A DNA stretch of 64,000 bases from Acidimicrobiales bacterium (lineage in GTDB: Bacteria; Actinomycetota; Acidimicrobiia; Acidimicrobiales; DATDAH01), in the NCBI GenBank assembly GCA_016794585.1, contig JAEUJM010000017.1:1-64000 (forward strand), in the 5' to 3' direction. How positions within the stretch are numbered: position 1 is the first letter of the stretch; every line of letters starts with the position of its first letter. The notes below the pieces were generated by a model. The model was not told the DNA's origin. It ran no database searches and worked only from the letters and a program-made list of their open reading frames with translations. The translations under genes were made by a program, and so were the position numbers. Positions 26,014 to 34,403 of this stretch are shown piece after piece.

Positions 26014-27747
26014 ATGGCTGAGCGGTGGATCGTCGACGACGAGCCGAGCGTCCGGTATCCCGTCTACACGCGGGGCAACGTCGGCGAGGTCTTCCCCGAC
26101 CCGGTGACCCCCTTCTCCGCCTCGTTCGCGATCACGCCCTACAGCGAGCCCGGTTGGCGGGACGCCCTCGTGCGCTCGGGGATCTTCACCGAGGACGAGT
26201 TCGATCCCGACCACAACGAGATCATCGGGATCTTCGGCGGGTACTGCTACCTGAACGTCTCCATCAACCGGATCTCCGGCGTGCGGGTGCCGGGCATGAC
26301 CCCCGAGATGATCGACCTCGCGCTGTACGGCTCCCAGCCGGGGATCCCGCCCTACGAGCCGCAGCCGGGCGACGACGATCCCGACCGGGCCACGGCGGCG
26401 TTCGAATGGTTGATCTGGATCATGACCGCGACGGAGCTGCCCGAGCTGGCCGCGGAGGAGGCCCTGACCAAGCAACTGCGCGAGGACCGCCCCGACCTCG
26501 CCGCGATGAGCGACGTCGAGCTCGTCGCCTACGTGCGCCGCCTGTACGACGCCCACTTCCGCCAGCTCTTCGGCCAGCACATCTACATCTCGACCGCGGT
26601 GCAGATCCCCCTGGGGATCATCACCCAGGTGTGCGAGGCCGTCGGTGATCCCTCGCTGGCGATGCGCCTCGTGGCCGGCCTCGGCGACGTCGAGTCGGCG
26701 GCGCCGTCGTTCGCGCTGTGGGAGCTGGGCCGGCGGGTGGCCCGATCCGACGTCCTCACCGCCGAGTTCGAGGCCGGCGTCCCCGGCTTGCTCGACCGCC
26801 TCGAGGGCGCGCGGGGCGACGGCGAGGTCGACACCTTCCTCGGCTCGCTCGCGGCCTTCCTCCGCGAGCACGGCTCCCGCGGCCCCAACGAGTGGGACAC
26901 CACGTCGCACACCTGGGAGACGCGTCCGGAGCTGGCGCTCGCCGCCATCGACCGCATGCGCCTGCTGGCGGACGGTGAGGCGCCGGACGGCCACCACGCC
27001 GAGCGGGTGGCCGACCGCGAGGCAGTGGCGGCAGAGGTGGCGGCCCTCCTGGTCGATCAGCCCGAGGCGCTCGAGCAGTTCCAGCAGGCGCTCGCGTCGG
27101 CCGCGCTCTTCTTCCCGGCCCGCGAGCGCTCGAAGACCAACGCCGTGCGCTTCATCCACGAGACGCGGGTGGCCCTGCACGAGCTGGGCCGACGGATGGT
27201 GGCGGCGGGCCACTTCGGCCAACTCGACGACTTCGGGATGCTGCTGGCCGACGAGCTGGACGACTTCCTCGCCGATCCCGCCGGCTTGACCGCGACCCTC
27301 CGCGAGCGGCGGGCCCGCTACGACGAGCTCGCCGCCCTCGAGCCACCGTTCGTGTTCGCCGGCGAGCAGCCGCCGGTCGAGACCTGGGAGCGTCGGGGTG
27401 CGCACCACGAGGCGCCCGCGGCGGCGGGCGACGTGCTCACGGGGATCTCCGGCTGTCCGGGTCAGGCGACGGGAGTGGCCAGGGTCATCCTCGACCCGGC
27501 CGACCCGGGTGCGTTGGCGCCCGGCGACGTCCTCGTCGCGCCGATCACGGACCCGTCGTGGACGCCGCTGTTCGTGGCCGCCTCGGCGGTGGTCGTGGAC
27601 GTCGGCGCCCAGATGAGCCACGCCATCATCGTGAGCCGGGAGCTCGGCATCCCGTGTGTCGTGTCGGTCACGGGGGCCACCCGCCGGATCCCCGACGGCG
27701 CGCTGCTCACCGTCGACGGCACCGCGGGCACGGTGACGCTGGCATGA
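26014..27747 (+). CDS. PEP-utilizing-enzyme mobile-domain protein lacking an ATP-grasp domain
   Basis: 577 residues. Only the C-terminal 90 or so are clearly recognisable: GQATGVARVILDPADPGALAPGDVLVAP ... VVDVGAQMSHAIIVSRELGIPCVV, the swivelling phosphohistidine domain of PEP synthase/PPDK-type enzymes, with the conserved His in QMSHAII. The N-terminal 480 residues match neither the ATP-grasp nor the PEP-binding barrel by eye. They resemble the middle region seen in rifampicin-phosphotransferase-like and PEP-synthase-like proteins. The stop overlaps the next start (ATGA), so it is translationally coupled to a CoA-transferase. Confidence 0.7.
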   Translation: MAERWIVDDEPSVRYPVYTRGNVGEVFPDPVTPFSASFAITPYSEPGWRDALVRSGIFTEDEFDPDHNEIIGIFGGYCYLNVSINRISGVRVPGMTPEMIDLALYGSQPGIPPYEPQPGDDDPDRATAAFEWLIWIMTATELPELAAEEALTKQLREDRPDLAAMSDVELVAYVRRLYDAHFRQLFGQHIYISTAVQIPLGIITQVCEAVGDPSLAMRLVAGLGDVESAAPSFALWELGRRVARSDVLTAEFEAGVPGLLDRLEGARGDGEVDTFLGSLAAFLREHGSRGPNEWDTTSHTWETRPELALAAIDRMRLLADGEAPDGHHAERVADREAVAAEVAALLVDQPEALEQFQQALASAALFFPARERSKTNAVRFIHETRVALHELGRRMVAAGHFGQLDDFGMLLADELDDFLADPAGLTATLRERRARYDELAALEPPFVFAGEQPPVETWERRGAHHEAPAAAGDVLTGISGCPGQATGVARVILDPADPGALAPGDVLVAPITDPSWTPLFVAASAVVVDVGAQMSHAIIVSRELGIPCVVSVTGATRRIPDGALLTVDGTAGTVTLA

Positions 27748-28916
27748 CCCTCGAGGGATTCCGCGTCGTCGAGCTCGGTGTCTGGGTGGCGGGCCCGAGC
27801 GCCGGCGGGCTGCTGGCCGACTGGGGCGCCGACGTCATCAAGGTCGAGGCGCCGGCCGGTGACCCGATGCGACGCCTGTTCGCGGTGCTCGCGGGGCACG
27901 GTCAGACCGAGAGCCCGCCGTTCGACCTCGACAACCGCGGCAAGCGCAGCGTCGTGTTCGACCTCACGACCGAGGAGGGCCGGGCCGACGCCCGTGCGCT
28001 GGTGGCCACGGCCGACGTCTTCCTCACCAACCTCCGACCCGAGGCCGTCGACCGCCTCGGACTCGGCGCCGACGACCTGCTCGCCGCCAATCCCCGCCTC
28101 GTCTACGCCAGCGTCACCGGCTACGGCCGCGAAGGCCCGGATGCCCATCGCGCCGGCTACGACGTCGGCGCCTTCTGGGCCCGCACCGGCATCGCCCGCT
28201 CGCTGATGCCCGACGACCAACCGCCCATCGACCTCCGGGCAGGGATGGGCGACCACGTCACCGGTCTCACCATCCTCAGCGGCATCCTGGCCGCGCTCCT
28301 CCAACGGGAGCGCACGGGCACCGGCCAACTGGTGGAGACGTCGCTCCTGCGCACCGGCATCTACTGCGTGGGATGGGACCTCGGCATCCGCCTGCGCTTC
28401 GACAAGTTGGCGCCCACCCAGCCCCGCACCGAGATCATGAACCCGATGGTCAACTGCTACCAGGGGTCGGACGGCGCCTGGTTCTGGCTCCTCGGCGTCG
28501 AGTCGGACCGGCTGTGGCCGAAGCTGATCGCGGCCATCGACCGGCCCGACCTGGGTGGGGACGAGCGTTTCGCCACCGCCCGGGCCCGCCGGCACCACCC
28601 CGGCGAGTGCATCGCCGCCCTCGACGAGGTCTTCGCCGGCGCCACCTGGGACGAGTGGATCGAGCGCTTCGACCGCCACGACGTGTGGTGGGCGCCGGCC
28701 AACACCCCGGCCGAGGTGCTGGAGGACCCGCAGGCAATCGCCGCCGGCGCGTTCGTCGACGTGCCCGGAGGGGCGTTCGGCCCCCCGCACCGGGCCGTGG
28801 CCACCCCGATCTCGTTCTCCGCCGACGACGGGGCGCGCCACCCTGGGCCTGTCCCGGCCCTCGGAGAGCACACCGACGAGGTGCGCCGTGAGCTCCACGG
28901 CGGCGACCTACGCTGA
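27744..28916 (+). CDS. family III CoA-transferase (CaiB/BaiF)
   Basis: 390 residues. Seen: FRVVELGVWVAGPSAGGLLADWGADVIKVEAP at the N-terminus, FDLDNRGKRSVVFDL, VYASVTGYGREGPD, and GMGDHVTGLTILSGILAALLQRERTGTGQ, which contains the aspartate that acts as nucleophile in the family. These enzymes move CoA between carboxylates, or racemise 2-methylacyl-CoA. The His of racemases is not evident, so a transferase is preferred. ATGA overlap with the PEP-mobile-domain gene suggests a joint function. Confidence 0.84.
   Translation: MTLEGFRVVELGVWVAGPSAGGLLADWGADVIKVEAPAGDPMRRLFAVLAGHGQTESPPFDLDNRGKRSVVFDLTTEEGRADARALVATADVFLTNLRPEAVDRLGLGADDLLAANPRLVYASVTGYGREGPDAHRAGYDVGAFWARTGIARSLMPDDQPPIDLRAGMGDHVTGLTILSGILAALLQRERTGTGQLVETSLLRTGIYCVGWDLGIRLRFDKLAPTQPRTEIMNPMVNCYQGSDGAWFWLLGVESDRLWPKLIAAIDRPDLGGDERFATARARRHHPGECIAALDEVFAGATWDEWIERFDRHDVWWAPANTPAEVLEDPQAIAAGAFVDVPGGAFGPPHRAVATPISFSADDGARHPGPVPALGEHTDEVRRELHGGDLR
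28909..28914 (+). promoter_or_regulatory. -10-like TACGCT before the lipoprotein gene
   Basis: TACGCT at the very end of the CoA-transferase gene, 10 nt before the ATG at 28925. Leaderless-type spacing. Confidence 0.4.
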
Positions 28917-28924
28917 TCGTCGCC

Positions 28925-29527
28925 ATGTCCCGCCGATCCGCACCCCGCCTGCTCCTGCTCGGCCTCTCCGTGGCGCTCGTCGCCGCCGCGTGCAGCGTCG
29001 GCGTGGGGACGGCGCCGGAGGACTTCGTCGCACCCGACGAGCAGGGCGGGGGCAACGGTGGGTCCGGTGGTGCCGACGCCGACGTCGATCTCCTGGTGGA
29101 CGGCCCCGAGGTGGCCGTCGCCGACCTCGAGTCGGCGGTCGGCACCGAGCGGGTGAAGGCCCTCGAGCTCGCGGTCTACGCGGACTCCGTCTACCTCGAG
29201 GCCCAGGACCCCGACGATCCCACCAGGGTCCTCGTCTACAACTGGAACGTGGGCGAGGGGGTGACCGAGAGCGGTGAGAAGGACGTCGCCGGGATCGACC
29301 TCGACGCCCGGCTCTTCGCGGTCAACCAGGTCGATCTGTCCGCCATCCCCGGTCTGGTGGCCGACGCGCCGAGCCTCACCGGGGTGCAGGGCGACATCAC
29401 CAGCAGCGTGAGCGTGCAGCGCCCGGCGGGCAGCCCGACCCTCATCACGGTGTTCGTGTCGACCCCGCGGGGCCAGAACGGCGCCGTGGTGGCCGACCAG
29501 GACGGCAACGTCCTGACCAGCTCCTGA
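28925..29527 (+). CDS. predicted lipoprotein of unknown function
   Basis: 200 residues. Lipoprotein signal peptide with basic start MSRRSAPR, a leucine-rich core and lipobox LVAAAC, followed by an acidic Gly-rich linker (DEQGGGNGGSGGADAD). The mature domain (about 50-200) is of mixed beta character with no motif I recognise. It should sit on the outer face of the membrane. Convergent with another lipoprotein gene. Confidence 0.7.
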   Translation: MSRRSAPRLLLLGLSVALVAAACSVGVGTAPEDFVAPDEQGGGNGGSGGADADVDLLVDGPEVAVADLESAVGTERVKALELAVYADSVYLEAQDPDDPTRVLVYNWNVGEGVTESGEKDVAGIDLDARLFAVNQVDLSAIPGLVADAPSLTGVQGDITSSVSVQRPAGSPTLITVFVSTPRGQNGAVVADQDGNVLTSS

Positions 29528-29570
29528 GGCATCATCGGGTCGCTGCGGTGGCGGCGGTCGCTCCGGTCGC

Positions 29571-30152
29571 CTACCGGCTGATGGTGTGCTCGCAGGCGTC
29601 GAGGGTGTCGAGCTGCTCGACGAGGGCGGCATCGGAGTAGTCGCCCTGGTCGGGCTGGGCCAGCGACTGCACCTTCTCCATGTCGATGAACACGGCGGAG
29701 AGGATCTCGCGGGGCCCCTCGTCGGGGAGGCCGTCGGTCAGCTCGGCGGTGATGCGGTCGAGCTGCTCGTCGACCGCGGCCGTGGCGGCGGAGGCATCGG
29801 CGACCAGTCGGCCGAGGTCACCCCGGTCGTCGACCTGGAGGGCGGCGTAGCGCTCGGGGAGGAACTCGGCGGCGCTGCGGATGTCGTCGGTGGCTTCCAG
29901 AAGCAGCGCTCTCGCCTCCGCAGGGTCGGTCTCGGAGGTGATCTGGCGGGACGCCTCGTTGACCTCGAGCGCGACCGTGCGATCGAACGCGACCAGGATC
30001 CTGCACACGCCGGAGGCCGCCTGGTGGGCCTCGGAATCGGCTCCGGTCGGCGCCGAGCCTCCGGCGCTGCCGTCGTCGCTGCTCGAGCACCCGGTGAGGG
30101 TGCCGGCGAGTACGGCGCCGGCGAGGAGCATCCCTGCCGTGCGGGGCCTCAC
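29571..30152 (-). CDS. predicted lipoprotein, helical
   Basis: 193 residues from the GTG that overlaps the stop of the enoyl-CoA hydratase gene (GTGA), so the two are coupled. Signal peptide with lipobox LAGTLTGC then an SSSDDGSAGG linker. The mature part is predicted helical, with two cysteines (SGVCRILVAF near the start and DACEHTISR at the end) that could form a disulfide. No family recognised. Confidence 0.7.
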   Translation of the reverse strand: MRPRTAGMLLAGAVLAGTLTGCSSSDDGSAGGSAPTGADSEAHQAASGVCRILVAFDRTVALEVNEASRQITSETDPAEARALLLEATDDIRSAAEFLPERYAALQVDDRGDLGRLVADASAATAAVDEQLDRITAELTDGLPDEGPREILSAVFIDMEKVQSLAQPDQGDYSDAALVEQLDTLDACEHTISR

Positions 30153-30979
30153 GACGGGGTCCGGTGCGCGAAGGTCGGCCGCTGCTTCCGGCGGAGTGCT
30201 GCGACTCCTGCGGCGAAGTCGGGTTCGGTCACCATCTGCTCCAAGAGCTCCTCTGCTCGTTCCACGGCGGTGCCCACGTCGCCGTGCAGGTCGGTGTAGA
30301 TCTGGCGCTTGGCCGTCGCCGTCGCCCGCGGGGAGACCTCGGTGGCCAGCCGCCGGGCGTAGTCGTAGGTCACGTCGAGGAGCTCGTCGCCCGGCACCGC
30401 CCGGTTGACGAGCCCCATCCGCTCGGCCTCGTCGCCCAGTACCACCCGGCTCGACAGGAGCAGGTCGGTGGCGTGGCCCACGCCCACGAGCCGGGGCAGC
30501 ACCCACGACAGGCCGTACTCGGCGGGCAGGCCGAGTCGCCCCGACGCAGTCGTGAGCTTGGCGTCGGCCGCCGCGAAGCGCAGGTCGGCGAAGCAGGCGA
30601 GCACCAGGCCGACGCCGGCCGCGGGGCCGTTGATCGCGGCGATCACGGGCGTGGCCATGCCGTAGTGGAAGGCGAAGGCGTGGTCGAACTCGGGGCGCAC
30701 GCCGTAACCGGGCTCGGCCAAGGGGGATCGGACCCCGCTGTCGTAGGCGCCGGCGGCGACGTGGCCGTCGAGCGCGGCGGCGTCGGCTCCGGCGCAGAAC
30801 CCGCGTCCGGCGCCGGTGACCACGATGGCCCGCACGGCCGGGTCGTCCTCGGCCTGCGCCAGCACCCAGCGGTACTCCTCGTGCATGCGGCCGGTCCACG
30901 CGTTGAGGCGGTGCGGTCGGTCGAGGGTCACGGTGGCCACGCCGCTGTCGACGTCGTAGCGCACCACCTTGAGGTCCAT
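30149..30979 (-). CDS. enoyl-CoA hydratase/isomerase (crotonase family)
   Basis: 276 residues. Crotonase signatures: LNAWTGRMHEEYRWVL, IVVTGAGRGFCAGADAAAL (oxyanion hole and CoA site), AAINGPAAGVGLVLACFADLRFA, and ASGRLGLPAEYGLSWVLPRLVG. The Glu usually found for hydratase chemistry is best matched by the one in GLPAEYG. Catalyses hydration or isomerisation of an enoyl-CoA. Divergent from the SHOCT membrane protein by 24 bp; followed by a coupled lipoprotein gene. Confidence 0.86.
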   Translation of the reverse strand: MDLKVVRYDVDSGVATVTLDRPHRLNAWTGRMHEEYRWVLAQAEDDPAVRAIVVTGAGRGFCAGADAAALDGHVAAGAYDSGVRSPLAEPGYGVRPEFDHAFAFHYGMATPVIAAINGPAAGVGLVLACFADLRFAAADAKLTTASGRLGLPAEYGLSWVLPRLVGVGHATDLLLSSRVVLGDEAERMGLVNRAVPGDELLDVTYDYARRLATEVSPRATATAKRQIYTDLHGDVGTAVERAEELLEQMVTEPDFAAGVAALRRKQRPTFAHRTPS

Positions 30980-30989
30980 GGGTACTGAT

Positions 30990-30995
30990 TAGCAT
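30990..30995 (+). promoter_or_regulatory. -10-like TAGCAT before the SHOCT membrane protein
   Basis: TAGCAT, 8 nt before the ATG at 31004, in a 24-bp divergent gap. There is no room for a leader, so both flanking genes are probably leaderless. Confidence 0.5.
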
Positions 30996-31003
30996 CGCGC
31001 CCA

Positions 31004-31933
31004 ATGGGCCTCGTCGACGACCTCAACCGGCTGAGCGACCTCCACGCGTCCGGGCAACTCTCCGACGAGGAGTTCGAGGACGCCAAGACCCGCCTCATCC
31101 GCGAGTCCACGGGCACCTACACGCCGCCGGAAGCGCCGGTCGGCACCGGCGACACCGCCGCCGGCCCGGCCACCAGCTCGCCGTACGACCCCACCCTCTC
31201 GCCGCCCACTCCACCCTCGTTCAGCGAGGTCGCGGCCGGGACCACGGGCGCGGTCGCCGGAGCGGCCGGCGCCGGGGGCTCGGCCGTGGCGCCCCCGCCC
31301 CCGGGCAGCACCTCGGTGCACCAGGCGCCGTCGACGGTGATCACCTCGGGGTTGGGGACCGGGGGCGTCAGCCTCGGGGCCCTGCCGCCGACCGGACGTC
31401 TGCGCACCCGCGCGCAGGGGCTCACCTCGCCCGGTGCGGTCGAGCCGAAGCGCAGCGCCAAGGGCACCTTCCTGGCCAGCCTCGGCTGTCTCACCATCGT
31501 CATCGTGTTCGTGGCCCTGATGGTGGCCAGCGCCGGCGTGGCGATGTTCCCCGGCCTCGCCCGGCTCAGCGCCCCGTTCCTCTGCGAGGCACCGTTCGAC
31601 CACAGCTACGTCGACATCACCTCGAGCAACCCGGTGCCCGGCGAGACCTACATCGAGTGGGAGCTCCAGTGCTACAACGACCGCGGCGCCATCGATGCCC
31701 AGAGCCAGTTCACGGTGATGGGCATCGTCTTCGTCGAGACGGTCGTCGTCCTGTTCGCCCTCTTCTTCCTGATCATCCTCATCGCCCGCATTCTGCGGCG
31801 GGTGAAGGGTGGGGGCGGGGGTCCCGACCAGGTGCAGCCGGTGCCTCCCGCGGGCTCGCTCGACGATCTGAGCGGCGGCGGGCCCACGGCCGGGTTCCCG
31901 GCGGGCGGGCCCGTCATCAACCCGCCCAGCTGA
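31004..31933 (+). CDS. SHOCT-domain membrane protein
   Basis: 309 residues. N-terminal SHOCT motif (LVDDLNRLSDLHASGQLSDEEFEDAKTRLI), then a long Pro/Gly/Ala-rich linker (about 35-145). A first membrane helix (LGCLTIVIVFVALMVASAGVA, about 155-180) is followed by an extracellular loop with Cys (FLCEAPFD, LQCYND) and a second helix (VFVETVVVLFALFFLIILIA, about 235-260), then a Gly/Pro-rich tail. SHOCT segments are thought to mediate oligomerisation. Function unknown; a second SHOCT protein lies at 55236. Confidence 0.68.
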   Translation: MGLVDDLNRLSDLHASGQLSDEEFEDAKTRLIRESTGTYTPPEAPVGTGDTAAGPATSSPYDPTLSPPTPPSFSEVAAGTTGAVAGAAGAGGSAVAPPPPGSTSVHQAPSTVITSGLGTGGVSLGALPPTGRLRTRAQGLTSPGAVEPKRSAKGTFLASLGCLTIVIVFVALMVASAGVAMFPGLARLSAPFLCEAPFDHSYVDITSSNPVPGETYIEWELQCYNDRGAIDAQSQFTVMGIVFVETVVVLFALFFLIILIARILRRVKGGGGGPDQVQPVPPAGSLDDLSGGGPTAGFPAGGPVINPPS

Positions 31934-31961
31934 GCTTCACCGCACCTCGGCGCTGACCTGC

Positions 31962-33398
31962 GTGCCCCGGCTCCACCTCCCCCACACGACGCCGGCGGAG
32001 TTCGCCGCGGGCCTCGCGGCCATCCGGGCCGAGCTGGACGTCCCGGCCTCGTTCCCCGTCGCCGTCGAGGCCGCGGCCGAAACGGCCGCCGCGCGCGCCC
32101 CGGGCGAGGGTGCGTCCCGCGTCGATCGCCGGGACCTCGAGCTGGTGACCGTCGACCCTCCCGGAAGCCGGGACCTCGACCAGGCGTACGGCGCCGAGCG
32201 GCGGGGGAGCGGCTACCGCGTGCACTACGCCATCGCCGACGTGGCCGCCTTCGTCGCCCCCGGCGGGGCCCTCGACGGCGAGAGCCGTGCCCGAGGGGTC
32301 ACCCTCTACCTGCCTGACGGCCGGGCCCCGCTCTACCCGCCGGCGTTGGCGGAGGGGGCGGGCAGCCTGCTGCCCGAGGTCGATCGGCCTGCGGTCCTGT
32401 GGACCCTGGACCTCGATCAGCGCGGCGTGCCGGTGGACGTGGGCGTGGCGCGCGCGACGGTCCGCAGTCGTCGCCAGCTGGACTACCGGTCGGTGCAGGC
32501 CGCGGTCGACGACGGCTCGGCGGCGCCGGCCCTGCTGTTGCTGCGGGAGGTCGGGCTCCTCCGTGAGGAGCGGGAGCGGGACCGGGGCGGCGTGAGCCTG
32601 AACCTGCCCTCGCAGGCCGTCGAGCGGGAGGCCGACGGCACCTTCGCCCTGCGCTACGACGGGCCCCTGCCGGCCGAGGGGTGGAACGAGCAGATCTCGC
32701 TGCTCACGGGCATGGCTGCCGCCGAACTCATGCTCGACGCCGGCGTGGGGATCGTGCGCACCCTTCCGCCGGCGGGGCCCGAGGTGTTCGACTCGCTGCG
32801 CGAGAGCGCCCGTGCCCTGGGCGTGGACTGGCCCGCCGACCGCTCGTACCCCGAGTTCGTGCGAGGCCTCGATCCACACGTGCCCGCTCACGCCGCCCTG
32901 ATGACGCAGTCGGCCCGGGTGCTGCGGGGCGCGTCCTACGCCGCCTTCGACGGTGCGACGCCCGAGCAGCCGCTGCACGCCGCCATCGCCGCGCCATACG
33001 CCCACGTCACCGCCCCGCTGCGCCGCCTCGCCGATCGATTCGCGAACGAGGTGGTGCTCGCCGCGGAGGCGGGAGCGCGTCCGCCGGCCTGGGTGCTCGA
33101 CGCGCTCCCGGTTCTCCCCGAGGTGATGGACGCGGCGCACCGTCACGAGCGGGCGCTGGAGCGGGCCGTGGTCGACTTCCTCGAGGCCGCCGTCCTCGCT
33201 CCCCGCGTCGGCGAGGAGTTCCCCGCGGTGGTCACCAGTGCCGGCCGGGGCCGGGCCACCGTGCAGCTGCGCGAGCCGGCCGTCCTCGCCTCGGTGGAGG
33301 ACCCGTCGATGGCACCCGGCTCCGAAGTGCGCCTCCGCCTCGACGCCGCCGACCTCGTGGCCCGCACCGTCACCTTCTCCGTGGCCGCCGGCGCCTGA
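31962..33398 (+). CDS. RNB-domain exoribonuclease (RNase II/R-like)
   Basis: 478 residues from a GTG. The RNB core is clear: VTVDPPGSRDLDQAYGAERRG, YRVHYAIADVAAFV, GVTLYLPDGRAPLYPPALAEG, WNEQISLLTGMAAAELM, APYAHVTAPLRRLADRFANE. Of the four active-site aspartates of E. coli RNase II, three are present (65, 71, 73) and the fourth position is Gln-74, a variant common in actinobacterial RNB proteins. Cold-shock and S1 domains are short or absent, so RNA binding differs from RNase R. Degrades RNA 3' to 5'. Confidence 0.85.
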   Translation: MPRLHLPHTTPAEFAAGLAAIRAELDVPASFPVAVEAAAETAAARAPGEGASRVDRRDLELVTVDPPGSRDLDQAYGAERRGSGYRVHYAIADVAAFVAPGGALDGESRARGVTLYLPDGRAPLYPPALAEGAGSLLPEVDRPAVLWTLDLDQRGVPVDVGVARATVRSRRQLDYRSVQAAVDDGSAAPALLLLREVGLLREERERDRGGVSLNLPSQAVEREADGTFALRYDGPLPAEGWNEQISLLTGMAAAELMLDAGVGIVRTLPPAGPEVFDSLRESARALGVDWPADRSYPEFVRGLDPHVPAHAALMTQSARVLRGASYAAFDGATPEQPLHAAIAAPYAHVTAPLRRLADRFANEVVLAAEAGARPPAWVLDALPVLPEVMDAAHRHERALERAVVDFLEAAVLAPRVGEEFPAVVTSAGRGRATVQLREPAVLASVEDPSMAPGSEVRLRLDAADLVARTVTFSVAAGA

Positions 33399-33422
33399 CG
33401 CCGGCACCCAGTCCGATCCTCC

Positions 33423-33474
33423 CGTTCTGCCAGCACCAGCCTGTTCTGCAGAACAGGCTGGTGCTGGCAGAACG
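33423..33474. terminator. 52-bp perfect palindrome between convergent genes
   Basis: Two exact 26-nt arms with no spacer; each arm begins CGTTCTGCCAGCACCAGCCT. It fills most of the 92-bp gap between the RNB gene end and the cysQ end. The centre CTGCAG allows cruciform extrusion or a very stable RNA hairpin. Probably a bidirectional terminator. Confidence 0.6.
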
Positions 33475-33490
33475 AGGGAAGGCGCAGCGA

Positions 33491-34243
33491 TCAGGAGTTG
33501 AGGATGGTGAGGGCGCGCTCGGCCAGTTCGGGGCGGCAGATGAGCAGGTCGGGCAGGTACACGTCTTCCTGGTTGTAGAGGAGGGGCGACCCGTCGAGCC
33601 GCGAGGTGTGCAGCCCGGCGGCGGCGGCGACGGCCACCGGGGCGCACGAGTCCCACTCGTACTGGCCGCCCGAGTGGGCGTAGATGTCGACCTCGCCCTG
33701 GACCACGGCCATGGCCTTGGCCCCGGCCGAGCCCATCTCCACGAGCACGCCGTCGAGGGCCTCGGCGAGCTGCTGCGCCGCCGCCGGCGGACGGGTACGG
33801 CTCACCACGAGGCGAGGGGGACCGTCCACGGCAGGGGCGAGCGGGGGCGGCACCTCGGTGCTGAGGGTGACGCCCTGCGCCGGCAGGGCCACGGCCCCGG
33901 CGATGGGGCTGCCGCCTTCGACGAGCGCCACGTGCACGGCCCAGTCGGTCCGGGGCACCTCGCTGAACTCCCGGGTGCCGTCGAGGGGGTCGACGATCCA
34001 GACCCGGGAAGCCGAGAGCCGGGCGTGATCGTCCTTTCCCTCCTCAGAGAGCACGGCATCGGCGGGGGCGGCGTCGGCCAGGCCGGCCATGAGCAGCTCG
34101 TGCGCCTGGCGGTCGCCCTCGGCCTTGAGCGCGGCCGGCGTCTCTCCGGCGGCGGTGAGCCGGTCGCGCAGGGCGACGAGCAGCTCGCCCGCCTCGGTGG
34201 CCAACCGGTGGGCGAGGGCGTGGTCAGCGGCGGTAGCAGGCAT
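33491..34243 (-). CDS. cysQ: 3'(2'),5'-bisphosphate nucleotidase (CysQ-like, IMPase superfamily)
   Basis: 250 residues. Metal-binding signatures of the FIG superfamily: LSEEGKDD, VWIVDPLDGTREFSE, and C-terminal EWDSCAPVAVAAAAGLHTS. The REF after DPLDGT favours CysQ over inositol phosphatases. It removes the 3' phosphate of PAP/PAPS, recycling the product of sulfate activation; adjacency to cysD-cysN-cysC supports this. The start is set by GAAGGAGG 12 nt upstream, which is the end of a tandemly repeated leader element. Confidence 0.86.
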   Translation of the reverse strand: MPATAADHALAHRLATEAGELLVALRDRLTAAGETPAALKAEGDRQAHELLMAGLADAAPADAVLSEEGKDDHARLSASRVWIVDPLDGTREFSEVPRTDWAVHVALVEGGSPIAGAVALPAQGVTLSTEVPPPLAPAVDGPPRLVVSRTRPPAAAQQLAEALDGVLVEMGSAGAKAMAVVQGEVDIYAHSGGQYEWDSCAPVAVAAAAGLHTSRLDGSPLLYNQEDVYLPDLLICRPELAERALTILNS

Positions 34244-34258
34244 GTTGGCTATGTCCCT

Positions 34259-34324
34259 CCTTCGTCGGGACGGCTTCGCCATCCGGTTCATCGGTGCGGC
34301 TGCTCCGCTCCGCTGCGCAGCGTA
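34259..34324 (-). repeat. 66-bp leader element, copy adjacent to cysQ
   Basis: Read on the minus strand it starts TACGCTGCGCAGCGGAGCGG, contains GAACCGGATGGC-GAA-GCC (a 7-bp stem with a GAA loop, counting GGATGGC and GCCGTCC) and ends CCGACGAAGG, passing into the cysQ Shine-Dalgarno. Identical to the next copy and about 85% identical to 6695-6760. Confidence 0.8.
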
Positions 34325-34328
34325 CGGT

Positions 34329-34394
34329 CCTTCGTCGGGACGGCTTCGCCATCCGGTTCATCGGTGCGGCTGCTCCGCTCCGCTGCGCAGCGTA
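34329..34394 (-). repeat. 66-bp leader element, second tandem copy
   Basis: All 66 bases are the same as the copy at 34259, displaced by exactly 70 bp. It is not next to a start codon and lacks the final AGG, so it carries no Shine-Dalgarno. The exact identity implies recent duplication or gene conversion. Confidence 0.8.
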
Positions 34395-34403
34395 GGGATC
34401 CGC

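Noticed and set aside
24319-27621. 1100-codon minus-strand frame extending far upstream of the UbiB-type kinase
   Set aside because: The first 560 codons are antisense to the PEP-mobile-domain gene and look random; the kinase proper starts at the GTG at 25923.
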